A stretch of 64,000 nucleotides of DNA from Acridotheres tristis (taxonomy: Eukaryota; Chordata; Aves; Passeriformes; Sturnidae): positions 7,606,479-7,670,478 of the forward strand of contig CM072899.1 of the NCBI GenBank assembly GCA_037013685.1, in the 5' to 3' direction. Position numbers and translations under genes: made by a program. Below are positions 13,755-23,941 of this stretch, piece by piece. The notes under the pieces are model-generated. The model was given only the letters and a program-made list of their open reading frames with translations. It did not search any database and was not told the origin of the DNA. How positions within the stretch are numbered: the stretch's first letter is position 1; the number at the start of each line of letters is the position of its first letter.

Positions 13755-13785
13755 CTGCACACAGAACAATGAGAAAGAAACTCTT
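13755..13785 (-). other. PTPRG: 3' splice acceptor of PTPRG exon 4
   Basis: A pyrimidine-rich stretch (tttctttctcattgttctg) is followed by tgtgcag on the minus strand, with the AG at 13756-13755. It is a strong consensus acceptor immediately before TTGCTATCCTG. Confidence 0.93.
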
Positions 13786-16700
13786 AGCATAGTTCTTCTG
13801 AAACAGTTACAGTTTTTGCTCATCATATCAGAATACTTCTCCTAATGCAAGTAAAATGTTGGGTCATCATTTTCCTCTTTACAGGGGTTGGTTAAAAAAC
13901 AGATCTGCAAGTAATGTTGGCTAATTCTGGAAGTGATTATGAAGTTACACAGATTACAGAAAATCCCAAAGTCCAAATTTCTCAAGGACATTTTGCCCTC
14001 CTCATTGGACTTTGATTAAAATTTAAATGGAAACTACATCAAAACCTGTTTAATGTGGTTCCAGAGAGTAATGGCTGATCATGGTCCCTGCCCTTATAAA
14101 CCCCTCAAGGTCTGTAGATCACAAGTTAAGAAAATAATGTGTCTCCTGTTTTTTGGATTTCCTCTTTTTTGCTGGTGAGGACCCCTGTGCCCTGTCCCAC
14201 CTCTACTGCTGGACATGCTGGGTGCTTTCCTTAACCTCTCTGTTCTTCCTCTCTGTAAAGTGGGGAGAGTCACAGTAACATTTTTGAGACCCACTCATGA
14301 GACATCCTCCATAAGAACTGGGTTTTATTACAGTAACTTTCATATAATTATTATGTGGTTCAATGAGGGTCAGAAAGATGCTGTTTGTATTTCCTTTTCA
14401 CTTCCAAAAGTCTTTGTATTTTATGTAACAATAAAAGCTGTAGCTCCAAACACAGGGCAGAATTGTATGGTGGAAGCTGGTACATATTACAGGGAAGGCC
14501 TATGGTCCAAGCAAGAACTGATTCCAGCTTTCAAAAAATTCCATTCTGCTACTCTCACTACAAGATCTCCTTCCTTTCCAGCATCTCCTGGTTTTAATAC
14601 ACACCATTCCTAAAAATTACTCCCCACAAAATTATTCCTTCTCATCCCTCACAAAACCATTGCTTAAAAACAGAACTAAAATTTGAATTTTGTTCCTGTA
14701 AAAGTCATTGCAGACCAGTGCTTGCTGTGCCTAGAATCCTGTGATTTAAGTTGTGGGGTTGGTTTTGGAGATTTTTTTCTTTTTAAATGGAAATAGCAAA
14801 ACCCACAAGGATTTCTCTGTGTTCTTAAGCCAACTGTGTCATCACAACAGGAACATTAATATAAATCCAATTTTATTATGTAAGAAGGAGGATTTTATTC
14901 ACAGATGAAAAAAAAAAACAACAAAAAAAGCTACTTGTGAAATGAAAGTTACTTCTCTGTGGGTGACTCGGTGCAGGCTCTGCTGCAGGCCAGGCTTTGT
15001 GTCCTCCCCTGACAGTGAGCTACAGCAGCATCAGCTCAGGAGCAATTTCTCCACACAGCTCAACTTTAAATGGTTTGTGTCAAAGCCATCTACATGCTAA
15101 ATTGAATGAGATGTTCAGATGTTTCTAAACTGTGCCAGCAAAATCACGGGGCTATTCCATGATTTCTGCTTCTTTTGGCACTCCCTTTGCATCCAAGTGC
15201 TTTGTGTAGGAGGATGGGTGGTGCAGAACTGGCTATAGGATAAGCCTGTGTCAGCCAGGGTACTGCTGGTAGTCACTGTCTGCTTACAGCAAATCTGTGA
15301 AACCTAAGTGACTGAAAGCACCACTGCTCTCTACCTCCCTTAAAAAACTCTCAATGAGCTCAGCAGTATTTTAAATGGTGAAAAATCTCATTCAATTAGT
15401 TACGAATTCCATAGATGAAATTGTAGGAGATGAGGAATACAGCAAAGAAGATTCACGTGCATCTGTTAAAAACCTCTATGGAGATTCAGTTGCATCTAAT
15501 AAATATTTGATAGTTCCCAAATAATTTATGCCTCTGTCAGGGGTCATTTTACTTGTTTTAGATGAATAATTAAAAGGATAATTAGGAGGATGTACAATCT
15601 GGAATGTTCATCTAATTGTTCATTTTACAGTATTTCTTACACTGCTGAGCTGTATGACACATGTTCCCATCACCTTCCCAGCTAAGCAGCATCCCCTTAC
15701 TGCCAGGAGGTTTTCTCCTTCTTCTGTGACCCCAGGGATTCAGTACTGAAATAATCAAACATCACTTTACTGGGCTTTGGGAGCCACTGCTTTTATCCCA
15801 GGATTTCTGTAGAGTGCAAGTAATCAACCCCCAAAGCCCACTGACTTAAAATACTATATAATTGAGATTACAAACCCAAAGAAAGTGGTGTGCAGCCACC
15901 CAGACCACAACTGTGTGATGTCATTTTCATGTTCAGGGCTGGCATTGGATGCCATCACCCCCGTGAGACCAGGAATAAACCTGGACTCAAAGCAGCTTTT
16001 GTCCTGCTCTAGCCAGAGTGATGCACATCACATAGGAAAGATATTGAACAAAAACACATTTCTGATAGAAATTTTTGTAAGTTTCTCTAAGCAGAATTCT
16101 CCTGATTTGAGAAGGTTTTGGTTATGAACACAATGTAAATATAGCTATGAAATGTGTATATCCTCCAAGTAATCTCTAACACTTAATACTATGGCCAGCT
16201 ACTCTAGTGATGAAATTGAACCCACATTAGTGCCTTTGCCAATGTAATTGGGCACAAAAGCACTTCTAGTCAAGTCAGACCTAAAAAATCCATTGACATT
16301 TTCTGAATGAAACGTTGTTTTCTGTACATTGTCTGCCCTTTTCTTGATAGAGAGGGGGACACAAACAAGACAGAGCAGAACAAATCTAAACAGAATTACC
16401 TTTCAGAGCCTAAAAATAACTCATTGTTCTATCATAAAAAAAAAAAAATACTAGGTCCTACAGCAATAACAATAACCCAAGCAACATATTTCCTGCTAGT
16501 TAATGAGCATTAAGGTTAAGGGCCTTTAGCTTTCCCAGGGACCCCTGTCTCTTTAAACCAGTCATTAATTGCTGAGAAATGCCCTCTACATCCATCACCA
16601 TTTCTTAAACAGTTATTTAGTTTACTGTCTCTGTCAGTCTGCAATATGAAGGTCTTGTGTGGCCATCTGCTCCACGACTCTGCTGCCAAAATACATCGCG

Positions 16701-17137
16701 ATTTATGGCACAGTCGGCCTCTATCTTCTACCCACAAGCCAAAACATCCTACTTGGTTTGCTGTTCTACCACTTACCACCTTAAAAATTAATGCCAGGCA
16801 AGTTTCTTCAAAAGGTCAGAAAACCAAGAAAAGGAATGGGACTTGATAAAACAAGGGAGGAGTTAGGAGCTCAGCAGAAGAAATCAGAGCTGACAGCAAG
16901 GCAAAAAGAGTCTTCACGTTACCAGTAAAAGGCCGTAAGTTACCAGGAAAAGTGACAGTTACTGTTGCTCTGAGAAGCAATAACTTGTCAGCAAAAATCC
17001 ATACCCCAATGGGTGAGGAAATCAAATATAGCAGCACTGCTAAAATCACCCAGCAGAATGAAGCTTCAGCTTTCATTGCCAACTGCGCCAAGACCAGAAA
17101 ATCTGCTGACACTTTTCAGTTTGACAGAACAAGGTTC

Positions 17138-17683
17138 TAGCTTGTGCCAGCAACAGTGTGGCCAGCAGGACCTGGGCAGTGACTGTCACCTTGTACTGAG
17201 CACTGGGCTCAGGTTTGGGCCTCTCACTGCAAGGACTTTGTGGGGCTGGAGTGTGCCCAGAGAAGGCAACAGAGCCAGGGATGGGTCTGGAGCACAAGTT
17301 TGATGAGGAACTGCAGAGGGAGCTGGGAAAGGGACTCAGCCTGGACAAAAGGAGACTCGGGGAACCTTCTCACTCTACAACTCCCTGAAACGAGGTTGGA
17401 GCTGGGGAGGGGTTAGTCTCTTCTCCCAGGTAACAAGTGATAGGACAAGAAGAAATGGCCTCCAGTGCTGCCAGGGGAGGTTTAGACTGAATATTAGAAA
17501 CAATTTCAAAAGGGTTGCCAAGCAGTGGAAGAGGCTGGAAGAGTCATTCCTGTAGGTATTTAAGAGATGTATAGATTTGGCACTTGGGGACATGGTTCAG
17601 TGGTATCCTTGGCAGAGCTGAGTTAATGGTTGGAATCAATGTTCTTAAAGGTCTTTTCCAACTTAAATGATTCTATGATTCTA
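17138..17683 (+). mobile_element. CR1 LINE, 5'-truncated, antisense to PTPRG
   Basis: The plus strand matches the 3' portion of the avian CR1 retrotransposon as I know it. Near the start it reads agcaacagtgtggccagcag. In the middle it has gagaaggcaacagagcc and ggtctggagcacaag, then gtctcttctcccaggtaaca and gccaggggaggtttagactg. It ends aaggtcttttccaact and tgattctatgattcta, the characteristic CR1 terminal repeat. It is heavily 5'-truncated (about 546 bp of a multi-kilobase element) and has internal deletions and substitutions. No intact reverse-transcriptase frame remains. It lies inside intron 3 in the orientation opposite to the host gene. Confidence 0.93.
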
Positions 17684-18950
17684 ACATGGTTTCCTATTAT
17701 ATGTGCAGCAAAGTTACTGTTACAGGTACGGGATAGCATTAACATCCTTCTTAGAAGAATAGCACCATCACTTTTTCATGATCTTTCTGATTACATTTAT
17801 TGCTGATTACCACAAACAGCCTCTCTGACCATAAAGGGCAGGGTGCATAACACGAGTAGATTAATTAAGCACCAAATTTCCATAGCATTCAACTTTGCCT
17901 GAACCTCATGCTGCTACCAAGGGCAACAAAGTCAGGATTTCCAAGCAAACAGGAGCACTTCTCAGTGAAGCTGGGAAAAAAACCGGAGTAATGCAGCAAA
18001 ACCCCCAGGTATGTTTGGTGGTGGCTTATGTAAACTGGATTTGCTTTGCAGTGAAAGAAAACAGGCTCACAGTCTGCCATTCCATTTCATCTGAGGGGCA
18101 ATAACTCCTGCTAAGATCCTGAACTGCTGGAGTTGGATCTGAGGTGCTTGCTGGACTCCAGGCAGACGCCTTGGGCTTTAGCTTTTATATTTTTCAGAAT
18201 CTCTGCTGCTTAGTGTGTAACTCTGAAACTCATGGCCCAGATGCAAAGTGCCCTGGAGTTGATGGGTGTATCTGAGGTCACCTGTGTGCACAGCTGAGCC
18301 ACCAACCCCAGAGCAGGTACATGCCCTGAGTCTGCCTAGCCAACCTGTGTGACAGGAGACATGGTACAGGGAGCACTATAGAGATGCATGTCAGATGTTA
18401 ATAAAGATAAAAATATACTTCTAATAAATAAAATTGAATTAATTAGTGGTTTAATCCAATTCCCTAAAAATACTTGACCTTGTCAAACGAAGAGGGTGGC
18501 CTTATAATTTCTGCTTTTTACTTTTTTAGAATTAAACAGCAATCAAATGCGTGCGGCTTTGCATATAAATCAACCTTGACCTTTCGTTGAACTGTTTTGG
18601 TAAAAATAAGCAGTACTCTTATGTGTGCTTGCTCTTTTTTCTCTAAAAGCCAGAACAGACAGAGCAGAAAAGGATTCAGTTCAGTGAAGAACACTGTGCT
18701 ATAATCATATCAGAAACACATTAATAAGCCCCCACTACTCTGAGCAGTTATTGCTCTTTCTTCTCTAAAATCTTCCAATTTCTAAGACTTCCCCTCTCCT
18801 TCCCCCTGAGCCCTGCATCTCCACATTCTTTTGGATTAGATGTTACAGCCTCCCAAAGCTGATAATTCAAGGTTACACCTTGAAACTCTTACACTGCCTT
18901 TTATTCTGAGGAGTAACTGACTACCAAGAGAATTAGTTTAGACTGAGAAC

Positions 18951-19010
18951 AAAAAAAAAACAAAAAGAAACCCCACACCAAAAAAAGCAGCCCTTAAAAA
19001 AAAAATCCCC
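18951..19010 (+). repeat. A-rich low-complexity stretch
   Basis: Runs of A broken by C and G (acaaaaaaaaaacaaaaaga, caccaaaaaaagcag, ccttaaaaaaaaaatcccc) lie just downstream of exon 3 on the transcript strand, where they appear as U-rich intron sequence. Confidence 0.8.
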
Positions 19011-19193
19011 TTAAAATCAATCTGCAGAACTAGCTCTGCATAGAATGCAGAGGCAGGTGTCTTCTACTGAAAAATTACGTTTAAAAAAAATGACAAAAAA
19101 CCCAAACAACAGAACAATGAAAAAGGAGGAGGGTAGAACATGGCTTGAATTTTCAATTGACTGCAGTCAGGCTATGGAGACAAGCAAAAGAAA

Positions 19194-19199
19194 GCATAC
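19194..19199 (-). other. PTPRG: 5' splice donor of PTPRG exon 3
   Basis: The exon ends AAAACAG on the minus strand and is followed by gtatgc. The trailing G joins TT of the next exon to make a valine codon (Lys-Thr-Val-Ala-Ile). This restores the continuous protein expected for PTPRG. Confidence 0.92.
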
Positions 19200-19379
19200 C
19201 TGTTTTTCCTGTGTTTTTCATCCAAGTCTTGTTTGAAGATTCATTGTCAAAACCATCCAGCTGCAGCTCTTGATACTCATCTCCGACGTGGGCCAGGTGG
19301 TCCAGGATGTCTATGGGCGACTGGTGAGACCCCCCACACTTCTCACTGGAAGTCACCCAGTGCTCGGGACCATAGGTAC
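19200..19379 (-). CDS. PTPRG: PTPRG internal exon (exon 3 by mammalian numbering): start of the carbonic-anhydrase-like ectodomain
   Basis: This exon encodes 59 full codons plus two leading bases and one trailing base (180 bp, phase 1 at both ends). The translation begins [16 protein letters not shown], passes through the CA-family signature SHQSPIDIL, and ends [11 protein letters not shown]. It contains two N-glycosylation sequons, NES and NKT. Receptor PTP gamma is a single-pass type I membrane phosphatase whose N-terminal CA-like domain binds contactins (established for the family). The wording matches PTPRG as I know it and differs clearly from the paralogue PTPRZ1. The acceptor reads ttttttaacag and the donor gtatgc, both on the minus strand. 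Open reading continues past the donor, but that extension is intronic. Being a multiple of three, the exon could be skipped without shifting the frame. The exon number is taken from the mammalian gene model, not from this window. Confidence 0.97.
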
Positions 19380-19400
19380 CTGTTAAAAAACACCAACATC
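19380..19400 (-). other. PTPRG: 3' splice acceptor of PTPRG exon 3
   Basis: On the minus strand the intron ends gttggtgttttttaacag and the exon opens with GTACCTATGG. The AG occupies 19381-19380. The two leading exon bases complete a glycine codon whose first G must come from the preceding exon, so the intron is phase 1. That agrees with the Ser-Gly before the Ala/Thr-Tyr-Gly-Pro of known PTPRG proteins. Confidence 0.92.
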
Positions 19401-20264
19401 AACATCCCAGTGGCTCTACAGTGCTGGAGAACTCTTAAGTGTGAGGATGAAGCACTTAAGCTCCCCAGGTAACTCCACCACAGTTACAATTCCCATGTTT
19501 GAAAGAGGTTAAGACTTGTCAACTTAGGAGGAGACTGAAACCCTTTGGCTTTGAGCTGTGTTCCAACTTTGCATCTGGCAGTAATGAACAATGGCCTTTT
19601 TAAAAAACAACCGTTCTATTAAACTTTCTGCAGTTCCCAAGCTCCCCTCGTGCATATGTTATCAATTACCATGCTGCTCCAGGAACTTCCCTAAAGCTCC
19701 AGCATTAATATATTACTGTATAGTTTATCCTTTCATTATGGACAAATAATGTAACAGACACACATTAACTTGTGTTCTTGCAATACTATGCTTAGTTATG
19801 ATCTTTATTAATGATCTTATTTCTTTTGGAAGTTTTGAAGCCAGAAAAGATTAAAAGAAAGAATGAAACTAAATGTATGTTAGTAAATCTGAGAAAACAA
19901 CAATGGAAAAAAAAATTACTCTGGAAGAAATAAACAAGACAATGACCTGTCAGGAATACACAGTAAATTTCTTTAATTGCTATTCTTACATGGGTTTCTG
20001 TTTTTGATGAACAATTAAAATAATATGAAAAAGTAAGAGGCAAAGACCTTGTCATCCACACCACATACCAGCCCAAGTACTAGAACACCAGGGACTCTCA
20101 GCACCACACTTAAGAGGATCTGAAATGAATTTCAGATTTTTCTTATGACCTCCCTCTTCAACCCTTAAGTTGTATTAACAGAGAGCTTATCTTCCTATGA
20201 GTGCAAACAATGGTTTAAGCTCCTGAAATAACAGCACAGATTTCCTGTAAAGCACTTGCTGCTC

Positions 20265-20420
20265 ACAGCTCTTGGAGCGCTTTACAGCAGGAATCAGCTA
20301 CATTATTCTCATGTAAGGACAAGGAAATTGATGGCTGAGAAGGGAAGCAATTTGCCCAAGCTCAACTACCAAAACCAAGTTACAACCCAGAGCTGAACTC
20401 TGCTCTCCTGAGAGTCCTGA
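20265..20420 (-). mobile_element. Probable ancient MIR/L2-type SINE or LINE tail
   Basis: The plus strand reads cttggagcgctttacagcag, attattctcatgtaaggaca, aggaaattgatggctgagaa, gggaagcaatttgcccaagc and acaacccagagctgaac. This order matches the reverse complement of the shared MIR/L2 3' domain: gcgctttaca, attatccccattttacagatgagg, aaactgaggc, gaggttaagtaacttgcccaaggtc, and the gggattcgaaccc block. The copy is diverged, as expected for an element predating the amniote radiation. Confidence is limited because the match is by eye. Confidence 0.55.
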
Positions 20421-21327
20421 TGTCACACTTGTGTCACACCTCTGAAGCACACAGTCAGCAGGTCTGTTCGGGAGGCAGCCAGCAGGAAACGATGCACCAA
20501 CACTCATTTATTGCCCTTGCATTGAGAAGCATATGTGTATTCAATTAGCACCACCCAAACCCAGCAGCAGGGAAGGCCAGTTTCTTTGGCCCCTGGGTTT
20601 TAATCTGTCTAGTTGCAAAGTGCATTTGTGCTCTCTTCTCGTGAGCTGATGCAGGACACTTAATCAATAGCAAGATTTTGCTATACTCACCACACACAAA
20701 TGCTGTCTGGTACCCAAACTACAGTAAGAAAATTTTATTTCAAGTACAATTAGGCACAATTGCAATGTAGTTTAAAAATCATTTACATCATCTGCCAGGT
20801 TAAAAATCAGTTTTGTTTATCTTGGGGTTCAACTTATATTGTCAGCAAGAGCTGCTTTCAGTTATTTCCCAATGTACCACAACCAAGCAGAAGAGAATTA
20901 TTAAAACCTACATGGGGGAAAACAAATGTCTTCCACTCAAACATAGCTATTTTTTCCCCAATCAGGATGCTCTTAGTAATTGGTTTGTAGTGAGTTAATT
21001 GGAAATTCAAATTTACTTTATATATAACCTTGCATCTACCCCATGAAATCTGGGAATTTGCTTTACATATTTAGCACTACACACAATCAAACCCGCCAGC
21101 TCTCATTTTTTGGCTTTATCATAAACAAGGGGTGAGCTTTTCAAAAGCACTCTGCCCAGAGAGGCTATCGCAGTGGTTTCAGCTGTGCATTCAAAAGGAG
21201 CTGTGCACTCCAATTTTTCTTTTTTAAGTATTTTAGTGTCAATGAGGAATTTTTCACTTTTTTTTTTTAAGTAGGCAGATTTATTTTAACAAGGACTGTA
21301 GGGTTTCTTCCACACATCTTGTCACAG

Positions 21328-21346
21328 TTATTTATTTATTTATTTA
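21328..21346 (+). repeat. Short (TTTA)n repeat
   Basis: Four to five copies of TTTA/TTAT (ttatttatttatttattta) in AT-rich intron sequence. Confidence 0.9.
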
Positions 21347-23899
21347 AAGTATAGCCAACTCTCAACCTATTTGCAGTGAAAACTGCCTTGTCAAAATGAA
21401 TAAAATAAGCCATAAGGGTAAACAAACAAACCACCATGTTGAATCAAAACCTCAAATGACTTAGGTATCTGAACTGACTCTTGCTGAAATGGAGCATTTC
21501 ATAAACCTTTGAAGGCTTTGTTTCATTTTAAAAAACAAGTTTGCCTTTTTTTTCCTTTAATTAATTTGACTTGCTTGAATTAATTTAATAGCAATAAATC
21601 TCTTTCAATAAACACAGTAGCTTCACTTGCTTTTAAATCTATAATCTAACAAAATAAAGTCTAGCAGTATCTGCTTTCTTCATATGACAGTATAAGTTAC
21701 CATGCATAAAATGTTTCCATACTCCTGTTGAATTATTAAAGAAAAAAAAAAAATCAAATGCAATGAAACTCTCAGCAATTCAAAACCTCAACTTAGTGCT
21801 GGTGCTGTGATTCCAAGTCCTGATATCACAAATTACAATCATGTAAGCTCCAATTTAGAGGTTCAAGACCTGGTAGTTAAAATCAGCCCAGGATTTTATA
21901 AATGGCCATGCTTGCCATTCATTTCTTGCACAAGTTTTTGGTATGTGAATGACTACATGCAATGTGACCTGCACCATTATGGCTGCAGATTGAGACAGAT
22001 ATAGAGGCCACGACCCCAACACTGCAGAACTGGGGCTGCCCCAGCTTTAACAATGACCACAGAAAGGGGAAGGCAGGCAAGGGAGGGGAGAGGAAAACTT
22101 TTGAGTTTGAAACCAAACTAAATAAATTATAGCTCCTACCCAGGAAAAGAAAAAAGTGCTCAACAACATATAAAATGTAATCAAGAATAGTGCAGTGGGA
22201 TTCATGAATTCCCAGGTGGCCATCAGAAGGGCTCAGGCTCAACTGCCTGTTTTTTTCCACGGACATTCAAGTGCAGTTTCAATTAAAACTGATCTTCCAC
22301 TACAGATTTCAAATTAATTCTTCTTCCAAGTGTCTCATGCTCCAGACATCCTTGCTTTGCAAAAAAGCCCTATATCATTAGAGGAGGAAATAGAACACTT
22401 TTTCCAAGCTTGCAGATATTGATTACCTATTCCTTCCATCAAAGCACAATTGCCATTCTGCACTGTATAAATCTCTTCAGCGTTAGACACTTTATAAAGT
22501 ACTGAGAATTATATCATTAATCATTTGCAGTTACACCTGTCTTGCTTTATTGAATTCTTTGTTTTTTAGAACTTTAAATAAATGCTTTTAAATAAAAACA
22601 TGACACTAAATAAAGACTCTGTTTCACTTAAACCTAGTTAAAAAAAGAAATCCTGTAATTCTGTGTGTGACATTTACCCATCTGAAACACAGGAACTTAT
22701 GGCTATTTGTATTTCATTTTTCCGACAGTAAACATGATGACTTAAATCAAATAAAATTTCAAATGAATTTGAGTTGGCCTTTTAAGGCTGATAAATAATT
22801 CGGTTTTCAGAAACCAAGTTAGGAGCCCACACCTGTATTAATAAATAATACACATTTCCACTGAGATGCTGGGACAACCTGCAGGCAAAAGTGAACATCA
22901 GTCAGCCCCATCTTAAAGCTGGAATATTTGATCACAGAAAGAATGATAACTGATGATGTTTGGCATCTTCAGGAACTGAAGTCAGTCCTGCCTGCAGAAA
23001 ACCAACCATGGGCTTGGGTCCAGCAGCTGAAGGCACCACTGGGGCAGGAGGGCTGGACCCAGCCCAGGTCAGCCAAATGCATGGCAGGGAGAACAGGGGG
23101 TGCTGGGGTCCCTGTGCAATTGAACTCTGCTCTGCTGAAACCAGGGACAAAGGGACCACTGGCTCCTAAGGATGGAAGGAGAGCTGGGCTCAGGGAGCTC
23201 AGCAATCCTGGGGTCTCACATTTCAACCCACACTTCAGGCCAGAGGTGTCATCACCCATCCCTGTCTGAAACTACCTGACACTCCCTAGATTCTCTTCTC
23301 ATGCAAAACATTTGTCAATGACTGCAGTAACTTCAATAGTTTTTTAATACATTCTGCTCCTTAAATATAATCCAAGATTACTTTTTTCTTCTTTTTACTG
23401 TACAAAGCAATGAGCAGTCTTCATTAATGAAAAACCATTAAAGTAATGTATTCTGCCAAAATCTAATTAAAGCTTGTATAAAAACTTTCACTTAAAAAAA
23501 CCCCCAAATATATTTGTTTTTCTCCCACAGGTTTTGTTTAAAACATCTGTTATTAAAACCATTGGCATTTCCTTGATTTTGAAGAATTTTTGAATTAATG
23601 AATCAGCTACTCTGATCTGGTTACTGGTGTGTAACATATAGCTTTACACAGATGGAGTTTAACAGAAATTAGCAATTTTTGAGTAATATGATTTTCATAA
23701 TTCATTTGTAAAGTGGTAGAAATATATATTTTTTTAAAATTTCATTTGTTTTCTAAACATTTTTTACAAAAATGTGATTTTAAATCTCAGGCCCGACATG
23801 GAAAGAATTAGTTTAGGGGTTTTCCTCTTAGAGGTTTTATATTATTTGTTCTTCTTTGTTCGTTTTTTAACAGAATTACCTCAGACAAATCTTTGTCTG

Positions 23900-23941
23900 T
23901 ACTCAATGCCTTTTATTTTTTACTCAATGCTTTTTATTTTT
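23900..23941 (+). repeat. 21-bp tandem duplication with one mismatch
   Basis: A unit beginning tactcaatgccttttatttt is followed directly by tactcaatgctttttatttt. The two 21-base copies differ at one position (c versus t). It lies in AT-rich intron 2 sequence. Confidence 0.93.

Larger units (their letters stand above)
13755..19199 (-). other. PTPRG: Complete PTPRG intron 3 (5,445 bp)
   Basis: This intron is bounded on the minus strand by the gtatgc donor of exon 3 and the gtgcag acceptor of exon 4. Both boundaries are phase 1 and the joined protein is continuous. It carries one antisense CR1 LINE (17138-17683), an A-rich low-complexity patch (about 18951-19010), an A-run near 16435-16449 and AT-rich unique sequence. 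No further exon was recognised. Confidence 0.93.

Noticed and set aside
21150..21180. ctgcccagagaggctatcgc, weakly like a CR1 segment
   Set aside because: The following bases diverge at once. Too short to support a call.
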